Below, piece by piece: positions 28,014 through 37,074 of a stretch of DNA of 64,000 nucleotides. A program made the position numbers and the translations under genes. The stretch is from contig NZ_CP051461.1 in NCBI RefSeq assembly GCF_012584515.1, positions 3,157,501 through 3,221,500 on the forward strand, in the 5' to 3' direction. This stretch comes from Polaromonas vacuolata. GTDB lineage: Bacteria > Pseudomonadota > Gammaproteobacteria > Burkholderiales > Burkholderiaceae_C. Below the pieces are notes generated by a model, which did not search any database, was not told the origin of the DNA, and worked only from the letters and a program-made list of their open reading frames with translations. How positions within the stretch are numbered: the stretch's first letter is position 1; every line of letters starts with the position of its first letter.

Positions 28014-28661
28014 TTAGATCAAACTGGCTGCACCCGCGGAAACACTCGACAGCCGTTTCTTCTTCACAAACTGCCATAAACGCCAGCCCAAAAGCAAAGC
28101 CACAATACCGGCATACACAAACACTTCGGCAAAATTGTTCTTGCCCGCACGCATCCAGAAAAAATGCAGCAAACCCAATCCAGAAATAACATAGACAAGC
28201 TTGTGCAAAAGCTGCCAACGCTTAGCGCCCATGGTTTTGATGGCCTTATTAAATGAAGTCAAGGCCAATGGCGTGAGCAACAAAAAAGATAAAAAACCAA
28301 CCAAAATGAATGGCCGCTTGATGATGTCTTTGACGATCTCCGGCACGTCAAAACCCCTGTCCAACCAGGAATAACTAAGCAAGTGAATCACCACATAAAA
28401 GTAAGTGAACAAGCCCAACATTCGACGAAAGCGTGCCAGAGTTGGTGTCTTGCTGATCACACGCAAAGGCGTAACCAGCAGCACAATGCAGATAAAGCGC
28501 AGCGTCCAGTCACCCGTCGCGCGTATCAAGGTCTCCGCTGGATTGACGCCTAGCTGGTCGGTGAGCGCACCGAAGAACAACCAGAAAAAAGGCAGCAAGC
28601 AGAGCAAAAAAACCACCGGTTTTGATGCCCCATGCAGCAACAATTTATGCCGGGAAAGCAT
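28014..28661 (-). CDS. msrQ: Heme-binding membrane subunit MsrQ
   Basis: A 215-residue inner-membrane b-type cytochrome that feeds electrons from the respiratory chain to MsrP. About six hydrophobic helices are visible, with histidines in VVIHLLSYSW, WQLLHKLVYVISG and LLHFFWM that fit heme ligands of the FRD-like fold. Its ATG overlaps the msrP stop by one base (TGATG), so the pair is coupled. Confidence 0.93.
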   Translation of the reverse strand: MLSRHKLLLHGASKPVVFLLCLLPFFWLFFGALTDQLGVNPAETLIRATGDWTLRFICIVLLVTPLRVISKTPTLARFRRMLGLFTYFYVVIHLLSYSWLDRGFDVPEIVKDIIKRPFILVGFLSFLLLTPLALTSFNKAIKTMGAKRWQLLHKLVYVISGLGLLHFFWMRAGKNNFAEVFVYAGIVALLLGWRLWQFVKKKRLSSVSAGAASLI

Positions 28662-29659
28662 CAGAAATTTTTCTTTAAGTCCATGCCGGCATAAAGCTGC
28701 CCAACCTGGGCTTCATAGCCATTAAACATCAAAGTTTTGCGCTTTTTCGTGAACAAACCATCTTCGCCTATGCGACGTTCGGTGGCCTGACTCCAACGCG
28801 GATGGTCTACCAACGGATTCACGTTAGAAAAGAAACCGTACTCTTGCTTAGCCGCTTTATTCCAGGCCGTACCTGGTTGCTTGTCGGTAAAACGAATTTT
28901 GACAATTGATTTACCGCTTTTAAAGCCGTACTTCCAAGGCAGAACCATGCGCACAGGCGCGCCGTTTTGATTCGGTAAGACTTCGCCGTACATACCAAAA
29001 GTCAATAGCGCCAATGGGTGCAACGCTTCATCCATGCGCAAACCCTCGACATAAGGCCAGTCCAGCACACGCGAGCCGACAAAAGGCATGGTTTTAGGAT
29101 CAGCCAGTGTGACGAACTCTACGTATTTGGCGCTGCTCAGCGGTTCTACTTTTTTTATCAACTCAGACAGTGAGTACCCCACCCATGGCAACACCATAGA
29201 CCAACCCTCTACACAGCGCAGGCGGTAAATACGCTCTTCCTGTGGGCTGAGTTTGAGTAGCTCTTCAAGCGTGTAGCTGCGCGGTTGTTTAACCAAACCC
29301 TCGATCGCGACAGACCAAGGTTTAGTCACCAAGGTGTGTGCATTTTGAGCGGGGTCAGACTTATCGGTACCGAACTCGTAATAATTGTTGTAGCTAGTAG
29401 CGTCTTTGTAAGAGGAGATATTTTCCATCGTCACAGCGCCTGCGACCAGTGATTTAGCACCAGCTAGGGTTGCGAGCTTACCCGGTTTAGGGACGCTTTG
29501 CGCCATTGCCTCGCGGCCAGCCCAGCCAGCCATGGCGGCACCAGCAGCGCCAGTAGCCATTAACTTAATGATATCGCGCCGACCTTGATAGGCGGCTTGG
29601 GTCGTGATCTCGCTAGGTACGCTGTGATCAAATCCACTGGACTGGGTCTTAATTAGCAT
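28661..29659 (-). CDS. msrP: Protein-methionine-sulfoxide reductase catalytic subunit MsrP
   Basis: Periplasmic molybdoenzyme that repairs oxidised methionines, useful against reactive chlorine and oxygen species. The 332-residue protein has a twin-arginine signal ([20 protein letters not shown], arginines 27-28) and the Mo-binding cysteine C149 in [35 protein letters not shown] is typical of the sulfite-oxidase-fold family. It precedes msrQ. Confidence 0.95.
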   Translation of the reverse strand: MLIKTQSSGFDHSVPSEITTQAAYQGRRDIIKLMATGAAGAAMAGWAGREAMAQSVPKPGKLATLAGAKSLVAGAVTMENISSYKDATSYNNYYEFGTDKSDPAQNAHTLVTKPWSVAIEGLVKQPRSYTLEELLKLSPQEERIYRLRCVEGWSMVLPWVGYSLSELIKKVEPLSSAKYVEFVTLADPKTMPFVGSRVLDWPYVEGLRMDEALHPLALLTFGMYGEVLPNQNGAPVRMVLPWKYGFKSGKSIVKIRFTDKQPGTAWNKAAKQEYGFFSNVNPLVDHPRWSQATERRIGEDGLFTKKRKTLMFNGYEAQVGQLYAGMDLKKNF

Positions 29660-29744
29660 GCTGAATCCTTGTACTTGTTTTGCATTGTATGGCGCTAGAT
29701 ATTTATATATACGTCTCTAACACCTATAAAGATTCAAACCGGAC

Positions 29745-31136
29745 TCATAGAGTTCCGTAACTATGCAAGCCAGAGAGAAACATATTTACACCTAAGAAGG
29801 CAAAAGAAGTAACCGCCAGACCCACCATGGCCCACCAAGCCGCCACAGTACCGCGCAGGCCTTTCATGAGACGCATGTGCAGCCAAGCGGCGTAGTTTAG
29901 CCAAACAATCAAGGCCCAAGTCTCTTTAGGATCCCAGCTCCAGTACCCACCCCAAGCCTCGGCTGCCCACAAAGCACCGAGAACGGTGGCGATTGTGAAA
30001 AAGGCAAAGCCAACAGCGATGGACTTGTACATCACATCATCCAACACTTCAAAACTCGGCAAGCGCGCAGCTATGTGTTTTCGCCCTAACAGCAGTGCGG
30101 CAGCAACCAAGCCGGAGACCAGCAAATAACCCAGCCAGTAATTACTGCCGCCAGCATCCACCGGGGTCTTAATGCGAAAAACGATAGGCACAAAGCACAA
30201 AACTACAGCCAGCAGCCACAAAGGCGTGAGTTTGTACCAGCGTGTCTCGCTAGCTTGCTGCTTGATCAAGTAAGCCATTGAAACCATAGCCGCCAAAGCA
30301 AACATGCCATAGCCAATAAAATTGGCCGGCACATGCAGCTTCATCCACCAGCTTTTCAGGGCTGGTACAAGTGGCTGAATCTCGTGCGCATCGCGTATCA
30401 CGGTGTACCAAAGCAGAAAACCCACCGCAGCACTAACGACAAGCATCACAAAAGCACCCAGCGCGCGGGTTTTATATTGGTCTTCAAAATACAAATAGAA
30501 AGCTGCTGTCATCCAGCAAAACAAGACGAATACTTCATAAAGATTGCTGACTGGTATATGCCCAATATCCGGGCCAAGCAGATAACTTTCATACCACCGC
30601 ACCAAGGTACCGATCAGCGCCATGGCCACGGCAACCCAAGTGATTTTGCTGCCTAGCGACTCAAAAGTGGCGCTGTGGTTCGCCCCTTCGCGGCTAGAAA
30701 ACATACCCATCCAGTAAAAAATCGTCCCCATAAAGAACAGCACACTCATCCACAGAATGGCCGATTGACTGGAGAGGAAATACTTAAGCCAAAACACCTT
30801 CTCCGCATTGGCCAAATTACCCTCATAAGAGACTATGCCAAGCAGCGCAAATCCACCGGCGGCCAGCATCAACACGCGAAGCGGTCGCCAAAACCAGCCC
30901 ATTGCAATCGCAGCCGGCACTGCGGCAACCAAAATACCTTGTTCATAAACGTCCATGAAGCCGTGGTAGCGCATAAAGGCAAACAGTCCGGCGCCCACAA
31001 CCAGCGCAGCAAACACCCAATCGAGCAAACTGCGATTGGCAAAATAACCCGGATTGAGGTTTAGCCCAGCGTTACTACTGCTGGCCGACAGCGTACTGGT
31101 CTTAACCGCTGAAATATTGGTGGTCGTGGTTGTCAT
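29745..31136 (-). CDS. ccsB: Cytochrome c biogenesis protein CcsB/CcsA-type (ResC)
   Basis: System II heme-handling protein that exports heme and attaches it to apocytochromes c together with ResB. The 463-residue protein has about eight helices and the tryptophan-rich WWD motif EAWGGYWSWDPKETWAL near the C-terminus, flanked by histidines (LHVPANFIGYG and YAAWLHMRL). The N-terminal 25 residues are Thr/Ser-rich. The gene overlaps resB by four bases. Naming of CcsA/CcsB differs between sources; the WWD protein is meant here. Confidence 0.94.
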   Translation of the reverse strand: MTTTTTNISAVKTSTLSASSSNAGLNLNPGYFANRSLLDWVFAALVVGAGLFAFMRYHGFMDVYEQGILVAAVPAAIAMGWFWRPLRVLMLAAGGFALLGIVSYEGNLANAEKVFWLKYFLSSQSAILWMSVLFFMGTIFYWMGMFSSREGANHSATFESLGSKITWVAVAMALIGTLVRWYESYLLGPDIGHIPVSNLYEVFVLFCWMTAAFYLYFEDQYKTRALGAFVMLVVSAAVGFLLWYTVIRDAHEIQPLVPALKSWWMKLHVPANFIGYGMFALAAMVSMAYLIKQQASETRWYKLTPLWLLAVVLCFVPIVFRIKTPVDAGGSNYWLGYLLVSGLVAAALLLGRKHIAARLPSFEVLDDVMYKSIAVGFAFFTIATVLGALWAAEAWGGYWSWDPKETWALIVWLNYAAWLHMRLMKGLRGTVAAWWAMVGLAVTSFAFLGVNMFLSGLHSYGTL

Positions 31137-33331
31137 ACGGGTGCCTGTAGCAATTTAGTTTTCAACATCTCGAACTCTTTATCTCCGTCCATGGTCTTGC
31201 GATTGGTCGACAAAGCCATTGTGGCCTGACTTTGCGCACCTGACTCTGACAGCCCATCCGAGCTGCCTGAGCCCGGCGCTAACCATACCCACACCCGGCG
31301 CTCGCGCACATAAAGCATGGCAAATATTCCGACAATCAGGAATGCACAGCCCAAATAAACAATCTTCTTGCCGGGTGCGCGTGCAACTTGAAACACGCTA
31401 GCCTGCACCTGCTTGAAGTCAGTCATCACAAAAGCCATTGGCGCGGGGTAGTGGTAAGCATCCGACAGGCTGAGCACCAGCTGTGACATAAAGGCCTGGG
31501 TCTTGTCATCGGGCGGCATGGGTGGTACGCCTGCCTGAGCACGGCCAGTTTGAACCATGTCAAATAGCACGCCGTTGAGGATTCGAATCAAGACTTCGCC
31601 AGCGCGGTTGCGCTCAGCCTCGGGCACATTGGATTGCATAAAGTCAGACACAGCTTGCAAACCTGCGACATTTTTGCCACCGTTGACCGCACCTGCTTGC
31701 AATGCTGGGCCAGCAAACAGAGCCATCGCTTTAGACGCTGAAGCTGTGAGCTGGGCGACGAGTTCCGGCCTGTCGTTACCCAAGGCTTGCAGCGCATAGC
31801 GCTTAACGGCGGCTTCGCGCTGTACCGGATCGGCCAGAGCGGCGCGAACATGTAAAAAGCTGTCCATGCTGCCTTCAGCGTCCACCGGTATACGCAGGTA
31901 CTGGTAAGGCTGAGCCGGGGTTTCGCGCATCCCTAAGAGATACATAGACGGGTTGTCGGGTGTGTCATCAAGCTTGACCGGCAACATGTAGTTGTTGTAT
32001 TCACGTGCCTGACCAGAGGCGTCGCGCAGCTTATAACTCACGCTAGGGCCGACGTTGCGCAGCTCTTTTTGAGTCTTAGTCTTGTTAGCCGCACCTAAAC
32101 GCGACTCTATCGCCTGATGCAGATCGACCTTGCGCACATCGACCGCACCACCGGCACTGTTGCCCACATTGGATGAGGCAAAGTTCTCCACATTAATCAC
32201 ACGCAGGCCGGTGTATTCGAGGGTGAGTTTTTCTGGCCCATTGCTCAGGTTGCTACTGCTGCCTATAGTGCCAGTGATCTCGAACGACTTGCTGGCCGCT
32301 GTAATCGGTACAGCCTTTAAGGTGACGCTAGAGCCCCCATCGTCAAAGCTGGATTGGTAAATCTCCACGCCCTTGTAATTGGCTGGGTGATTGACCTCAA
32401 TGCGGGCTGGCGTGGTCTTACCGGTTTCCTTGTCATGAATCACGACTTCGCTGGCAAACAGCTTGGGCATGCCTGTGGAGTAGTACTCGACTATGAATTT
32501 CTTTAATTCTATGGAAAACGGCAGCTCTTGAAGCATGACGCCGCCGGGCTGATTGATGATGGCAGTGCCTGATTGGGAGCCTTCGGACACCAGCAAATTA
32601 GCCCTAAAGGTAGGATTGTTCTCGCTTAAACGGTGCTGCGCCGGCACATCAGCAATCAAACCACCACCAGTGAACATGGTTTTGCCGCCCAACAGCATCT
32701 GCGCCTTAACCATCATGTCGCCGTCCAGCAGTCCGCCTATGCAAATAAGCACAATCGCGCTATGCGCAGCGATGTAACCTAGCTTGTTAGCCGAGCCTTT
32801 TTTGGCCGCCACCATCCAACCGTCGCTACCACCGGCAGTTTCAGTCTGCCCAGTTTGTCGTTGCTGAAGCTTGACCTTCCAACCACTTTGCACCAAGGTC
32901 TGTCCGATACGGCGCGCGGCGACTTCTGGTGTTTCTGCAAGCGTAGCTTCGGCGCGATGACCAAAGGCTTTAAGGCTTTGCTCGCGCAGGTTTTCTTTGA
33001 GATGGTTTAAATCTTGCAGTATTTTGGGCGCGTTACGTGAAATGCATAGGCTGGTACTGATGACCAGAAAAGTCAGTATCAGCAAAAACCACCACGCGCT
33101 ATAGATGGTGTTGAGGCTAACCAAACCAAAAGCTTCAGCCCAAAACGGGCCGAACTGATTAACGTAATTACCCAGTGGTTCTTGTTGCTTAAGCACTGTG
33201 CCTATGACAGAGGCGATACAGATCACGGTCAGCAGCGAGATCGAAAAACGCATGGACGAGAGCAACTCGACCGCCGCTCGCAAAGTGCGTGAACCCCAGT
33301 TAAGCCGTATGCCTTTGGTAGAAACAGTCAT
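31133..33331 (-). CDS. resB: Cytochrome c biogenesis protein ResB (Ccs1)
   Basis: Membrane partner of the WWD protein in system II cytochrome c maturation. The 732-residue protein has three N-terminal helices (the region LLSSMRFSISLLTVICIASV, one near 70-90, one near 195), a long periplasmic domain (about 230-650) and a C-terminal helix KIVYLGCAFLIVGIFAMLYV followed by RERRVWVWL. It is encoded between a cytochrome c4 gene and ccsB, all on one strand, fitting a shared role. Confidence 0.94.
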   Translation of the reverse strand: MTVSTKGIRLNWGSRTLRAAVELLSSMRFSISLLTVICIASVIGTVLKQQEPLGNYVNQFGPFWAEAFGLVSLNTIYSAWWFLLILTFLVISTSLCISRNAPKILQDLNHLKENLREQSLKAFGHRAEATLAETPEVAARRIGQTLVQSGWKVKLQQRQTGQTETAGGSDGWMVAAKKGSANKLGYIAAHSAIVLICIGGLLDGDMMVKAQMLLGGKTMFTGGGLIADVPAQHRLSENNPTFRANLLVSEGSQSGTAIINQPGGVMLQELPFSIELKKFIVEYYSTGMPKLFASEVVIHDKETGKTTPARIEVNHPANYKGVEIYQSSFDDGGSSVTLKAVPITAASKSFEITGTIGSSSNLSNGPEKLTLEYTGLRVINVENFASSNVGNSAGGAVDVRKVDLHQAIESRLGAANKTKTQKELRNVGPSVSYKLRDASGQAREYNNYMLPVKLDDTPDNPSMYLLGMRETPAQPYQYLRIPVDAEGSMDSFLHVRAALADPVQREAAVKRYALQALGNDRPELVAQLTASASKAMALFAGPALQAGAVNGGKNVAGLQAVSDFMQSNVPEAERNRAGEVLIRILNGVLFDMVQTGRAQAGVPPMPPDDKTQAFMSQLVLSLSDAYHYPAPMAFVMTDFKQVQASVFQVARAPGKKIVYLGCAFLIVGIFAMLYVRERRVWVWLAPGSGSSDGLSESGAQSQATMALSTNRKTMDGDKEFEMLKTKLLQAPV

Positions 33332-33378
33332 GCGTTAGAAAACCTGTGTCAGAGTAAATGGTGCTGCTAAATAAACAA

Positions 33379-33408
33379 AAGCGGGCTTTCCGTCAGAAAG
33401 ACCCGCTT
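33379..33408 (-). terminator. Terminator behind the cytochrome c4 gene
   Basis: On the minus strand AAGCGGGTCTTTC and GAAAGCCCGCTT form a strong stem with one bulge and a 5-base loop, followed by TTGTTTATTT. It lies between the cytochrome gene and resB, so part of the resB transcription may need its own promoter or read-through. Confidence 0.7.
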
Positions 33409-33441
33409 CGGTTGTGACTGCGTTTCGCGGCTGGGGTTCAA

Positions 33442-33468
33442 CGCCAGCGCTAGGCTGACGCTTTTTAT
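33442..33468 (+). terminator. Possible plus-strand terminator hairpin
   Basis: CGCCAGC (33442-33448) and GCTGACG (33454-33460) pair with one G-T, followed by CTTTTTATT. No plus-strand gene ends here; it may stop antisense transcripts from entering the cytochrome gene, or be chance. Confidence 0.35.
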
Positions 33469-33477
33469 TACAAAAAA

Positions 33478-34140
33478 TTAACGCAAACCAGCAACGTAAT
33501 CAGCCAGCGCACTGATTTCACGGTCATTTAGCTTGGCAGCAACCATATTCATTTGTACATTTTTACGCGAACCGTTGCGGTAAGCATTGAGCTGCGTAGA
33601 CACGTACTCAGCATGCTGTCCGGCAAGACGCGGGTATTGCGAAGGTATACCAGCACCGTTTGGACTGTGGCAGCCCGCGCAAGCGGCGATTTGGCGATCA
33701 GACACACCGCCACGGTAAATCCGCTCACCGAGGCTAACGAGTTCCTTTTCTTTAGCAAAACCGGGTTTACTCTTTTGGCTGGCGACCCAATAAGCGATGT
33801 CTTTCATGTCGTCTTCGGAAAGACCAGCGGCGAATCCGGCCATGATGGCGTTTTTGCGCTCACCGGACTTGTAGGCTTTTAATTGATTGACCAAGTACTC
33901 GGGGTGTTGCTGGGCTAGCTTTGGGTAGGCCGGCGTAGCTGAATTACCGGCAGTGCCGTGGCAAGCCACGCAGACGGCGTTAAAGCTAGCTTCTCCCTTG
34001 ACCAAGTCCGGCAAGCGTGGCTTGGCGGGCGCGGCGGCTTCTGTCGCAGCGGGCGCAGTATGTGCCTCGCCAGCAGCAAACAAGGACGTAGCGGGCAACA
34101 GCAAGGTCGCGGCAAGAAGGGGGATTAGGAACAGCTTCAT
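33478..34140 (-). CDS. Diheme cytochrome c4
   Basis: A 220-residue periplasmic diheme c-type cytochrome that passes electrons to terminal oxidases. The signal peptide is MKLFLIPLLAATLLLPATSLFA. Two heme sites are present, CVACH (with GTAGNS) and CAGCH (with SPNGAGIP), each in a homologous half, with methionine ligands in AIMAGFAAGLS and VQMNMVAAKL. It is encoded upstream of resB-ccsB, whose products mature such cytochromes. Confidence 0.95.
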   Translation of the reverse strand: MKLFLIPLLAATLLLPATSLFAAGEAHTAPAATEAAAPAKPRLPDLVKGEASFNAVCVACHGTAGNSATPAYPKLAQQHPEYLVNQLKAYKSGERKNAIMAGFAAGLSEDDMKDIAYWVASQKSKPGFAKEKELVSLGERIYRGGVSDRQIAACAGCHSPNGAGIPSQYPRLAGQHAEYVSTQLNAYRNGSRKNVQMNMVAAKLNDREISALADYVAGLR

Positions 34141-34313
34141 ATCAGAGAATGTTTTAATGGGGGTTGTCGCACAAAACTTATAAGTATCTGATTTTACAAT
34201 GGCTTGTGGCTAGTTTTCCGCCGCGCTAACAGTCCATCGCCAATCAACACCGCTTTGCTTGCTTCAACAAAACCTTTCTTACCTTAGCCGAAGCGCAGCA
34301 ACCGGCTTTTTTA

Positions 34314-34348
34314 GGCCTGCAAAGCAGGCCGCAACAGTCCTCAGGGAC
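34314..34348 (+). promoter_or_regulatory. Two hairpins in the engB leader
   Basis: GGCCTGC-AAA-GCAGGCC (34314-34330) is a perfect 7-bp stem. GTCC-TCAG-GGAC (34337-34348) follows and would cover CAGGGA, the nearest ribosome-binding-like sequence before the engB ATG at 34357. This could restrict translation; no ligand or regulator is suggested by the sequence. Confidence 0.4.
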
Positions 34349-34356
34349 CGACCATC

Positions 34357-35214
34357 ATGACCTCACCATCGACCAGCAACAACCCGGCTAAGCCGACTAC
34401 ATCCAAGCGCAATCCAAAAGTCGCGCTAGGCTGGCTGCATACCGCCAAGTTCCTGACCACCGCACCAGAACTTAAATTTCTACCCCGCTTGGACGTGCCC
34501 GAGATTGCCTTTGTCGGCCGCTCTAACGCCGGAAAATCGACCTGTATCAACACGCTGACACAACAGCACCGACTGGCCTACGCCTCTAAAACACCAGGCC
34601 GCACCCAAAGTATTAATTTATTCACGCTGGGCAAACAAGGCGTGACCGACGCGGTGCTGACCGACTTACCCGGCTACGGCTACGCAGCAGTGCCCAAGGA
34701 AGCCAAATACCGCTGGCAAAAGGTGATGGGCAACTATCTGCAAACGCGTGACAACCTCAAAGCCATCGTGTTGATGTGCGACCCGCGCTTAGGTCTAACC
34801 GAACTTGACGAAATCTTGCTAGACGTAATTCGCCCTCGCGTTGTCGAAGGTCTGAAATTTTTGGTGCTGCTCACCAAGTCTGACAAACTCAATAAAACTG
34901 AGGCCGCTAAAGCCTTGTCCATCGTGCGTTTGCAGGCCGGTGGTGGTGACGTCAAATTATTTTCCTCGCTCAAACGTCAAGGCGTAGATGAAGTCGCTAT
35001 ACACCTTTGGGACTGGGCTCATCCGCAAGATAAAGCGGTCAAGAAACCTAAAACCGGCTTGATTGAGCTGGGCCAGAATGCGCATGAGGAAGACGAGCCA
35101 GAAAATCTGGATGAACAGGAAATTCAAGACGAGTTGCCCGCATTGGACGAGCAAAATGACGACCAAATGGACGATAGGGATCCGCTAGATCCGAACAGCC
35201 AGCTGCGCGGCTAA
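34357..35214 (+). CDS. engB: Ribosome biogenesis GTP-binding protein EngB (YsxC/YihA)
   Basis: GTPase for 50S subunit maturation. G1 is GRSNAGKS near residues 51-58, G2 lies in TPGRTQSINLF, G3 in DLPGYGYAAVPK and G4 in LLTKSDKLNK. At 285 residues it is longer than the usual 195-220. The excess is a ~35-residue N-terminal segment rich in Ser, Pro and Lys and a ~50-residue strongly acidic C-terminal tail (EEDEPENLDEQEIQDE and on). The tail is probably disordered and of unknown use. Confidence 0.95.
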   Translation: MTSPSTSNNPAKPTTSKRNPKVALGWLHTAKFLTTAPELKFLPRLDVPEIAFVGRSNAGKSTCINTLTQQHRLAYASKTPGRTQSINLFTLGKQGVTDAVLTDLPGYGYAAVPKEAKYRWQKVMGNYLQTRDNLKAIVLMCDPRLGLTELDEILLDVIRPRVVEGLKFLVLLTKSDKLNKTEAAKALSIVRLQAGGGDVKLFSSLKRQGVDEVAIHLWDWAHPQDKAVKKPKTGLIELGQNAHEEDEPENLDEQEIQDELPALDEQNDDQMDDRDPLDPNSQLRG

Positions 35215-35248
35215 AACCGGGCATTCATGGGCAGTCAATAAAAAAGAA

Positions 35249-36184
35249 ATGGGCAGCGTTATGGAAACCATGTTTTTAAACCTGCCTCACGGCATCACCC
35301 TCTCCTGCCGCAGCGCAGGTCAAGAGGGCAGACCAGTACTTTTGTTTTTGCACGGCTTTCCCGAGGCGGCTTTTGTCTGGGACGATCTGCTCGAATTTTT
35401 TGCAAAGTCCGAAAACGGTGGCTACCGCTGCATTGCACCGAATTTACGCGGCTTTGAAGACTCTAGCGCACCATCAGAGGTGGACCAATACCGGCCTAAG
35501 CACTTGGTGCAAGACGTCGCCGCCTTGATCGCCCAGCTGACTACTAGCCTTGGCGATCAACTCGAATGCCTGATTGCCCACGACTGGGGCGGCGCGGTGG
35601 CCTGGAACTTAGCGGCAACCAAGCCAGAGCTACTGAAAAAACTAGTCATCATCAACTCGCCTCATCCGGGCACTTTTTTGCGTGAACTACAGCACTCGCC
35701 GGCGCAGCAAGCGGCCAGTGCCTACATGAATTTCTTAATCCGACCCGACGCCGAAAGCTTGTTGGCAGAAGACGATTACCGCCGGTTATGGGCATTGTTT
35801 CGCCAGGCAGACCACCTGCCGGCTTGGCTAAACGAGGGGGTAAAAGACCAATACCGATCCGTCTGGGGCAAAGGTCTTCGCGGCCCGTGCAACTACTATC
35901 GGGCATCGCCACTGAGGCCACCGCGTCCGGGTCCACCGCACCACGACTTAGCGGCAGCGGCAGTCACGATTCCCCGGCACATGCTCGACGTTCATCTACC
36001 CACGCTGGTGCTTTGGGGCACTGACGATATTGCTCTGCCGCCCAGCTTGCTTGATGGTCTAGAGGAGTATGTCCCGCAAATGACGCTTAAACGCATAGAT
36101 GGCGCCAGTCACTGGATAGTGCATGAGCAGCCAGCACTGGTCGCCTCTTGCATCAAGCGTTTTTTAAGCCATCTAGCTCAGTAA
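35249..36184 (+). CDS. Alpha/beta hydrolase (epoxide hydrolase-like)
   Basis: A 311-residue alpha/beta-hydrolase-fold enzyme. The oxyanion motif is LFLHGFPEAAFVW, the nucleophile elbow is AHDWGG (an aspartate, as in epoxide hydrolases and haloalkane dehalogenases, not a serine), the acid is in LVLWGTDDIALP and the base histidine in GASHWIVHEQP. The cap holds SPHPGTFLREL. The substrate is not deducible. Its 3' end overlaps the convergent acyltransferase gene by seven bases. ATG at 35249; an in-frame ATG at 35261 is an alternative. Confidence 0.88.
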   Translation: MGSVMETMFLNLPHGITLSCRSAGQEGRPVLLFLHGFPEAAFVWDDLLEFFAKSENGGYRCIAPNLRGFEDSSAPSEVDQYRPKHLVQDVAALIAQLTTSLGDQLECLIAHDWGGAVAWNLAATKPELLKKLVIINSPHPGTFLRELQHSPAQQAASAYMNFLIRPDAESLLAEDDYRRLWALFRQADHLPAWLNEGVKDQYRSVWGKGLRGPCNYYRASPLRPPRPGPPHHDLAAAAVTIPRHMLDVHLPTLVLWGTDDIALPPSLLDGLEEYVPQMTLKRIDGASHWIVHEQPALVASCIKRFLSHLAQ

Positions 36185-37074
36185 ACTGAGGCCTCACCCT
36201 CGGGCCGAGTTTTAAACCGTTTGTGCACCCAAAAATATTGGGCTGGCATACTTTTGATATAGGCGCCAAGTCGTGCATTCATGAGCGCGGTGTCAGCCAC
36301 CGGGTCTGAACTCGGAAAATCGTCCCAAGCCGGCATTACTTCAACCTCATAACCATCCGGTGTAATACGCGGCAGCAATGGCACAACCTTAGCGCGACCC
36401 AACTGCGCAAACCGGCTAAGTGATGGCACAGTCGCCGCGTTGATGCCAAAAAAAGGCACGAACACCGATTCATCTGGGCCGAAATCCATATCTGGCAGCA
36501 AATACAGCGGCTGACCTTCTCGCAGGGCAGCGACGATTGGTCGCACGCCGTCAATCCGGCCAAATAGGCGTAAATTGCCAAAACGCTGGCGACCACGCAA
36601 GATCCAACTATCGACCAACTTGTTCGACTGATCCGTATAAATCGTGGTGGATAAGCGCGGCACACGCAAAGTCACACCGGCCCACGCGGCATCTAGACCC
36701 ACAAAATGAGGTAGAAAAATCACCGTCGGATCAGTTCCCGACAACTCGTCAACTGCGCCCGTCAAGCGTACTCGCCTCGCCACGGTGCTAGCCGGCGCAT
36801 GCCACAACCAAGAACGATCTAACCAAGCCTGAGAAAAGCAAATGAAAATTTGCCGCGTGAGACGGGTGCGCTCAGTCAGGCTGAGCTCAGGAAAGCAAAG
36901 AGCCAAATTGACCTGAACCACTCGCCGCCGTGCGCTAACCAGCGCATAAAGCAACCAGCCAAGAGCGGTGCCTAAAGCGCGCACCCAGGAAAGCGGCAGT
37001 AGGGCCAGCAGCCGCATCAAAACTATGCTGGCGTGGGTAGGTAGATCGCTAAACAGCTGAAAAATTGACTTCAA
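36178..37074 (-). CDS. LpxL/HtrB-family acyltransferase, second copy
   Basis: A 298-residue inner-membrane acyltransferase of the lipid A late-acylation family. The HX4D/E catalytic motif is LPHFVGLDAAWAG. The product also shows LYLLPDMDFGPDESVFVPFFG and the family C-terminal YFWVHKRFKTRPEGE. It starts with a TTG overlapping the stop of the upstream copy (TTGA) behind AAGGAAACGG. Which of LpxL or LpxM it corresponds to cannot be told from the sequence. Confidence 0.9.
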   Translation of the reverse strand: MKSIFQLFSDLPTHASIVLMRLLALLPLSWVRALGTALGWLLYALVSARRRVVQVNLALCFPELSLTERTRLTRQIFICFSQAWLDRSWLWHAPASTVARRVRLTGAVDELSGTDPTVIFLPHFVGLDAAWAGVTLRVPRLSTTIYTDQSNKLVDSWILRGRQRFGNLRLFGRIDGVRPIVAALREGQPLYLLPDMDFGPDESVFVPFFGINAATVPSLSRFAQLGRAKVVPLLPRITPDGYEVEVMPAWDDFPSSDPVADTALMNARLGAYIKSMPAQYFWVHKRFKTRPEGEASVY

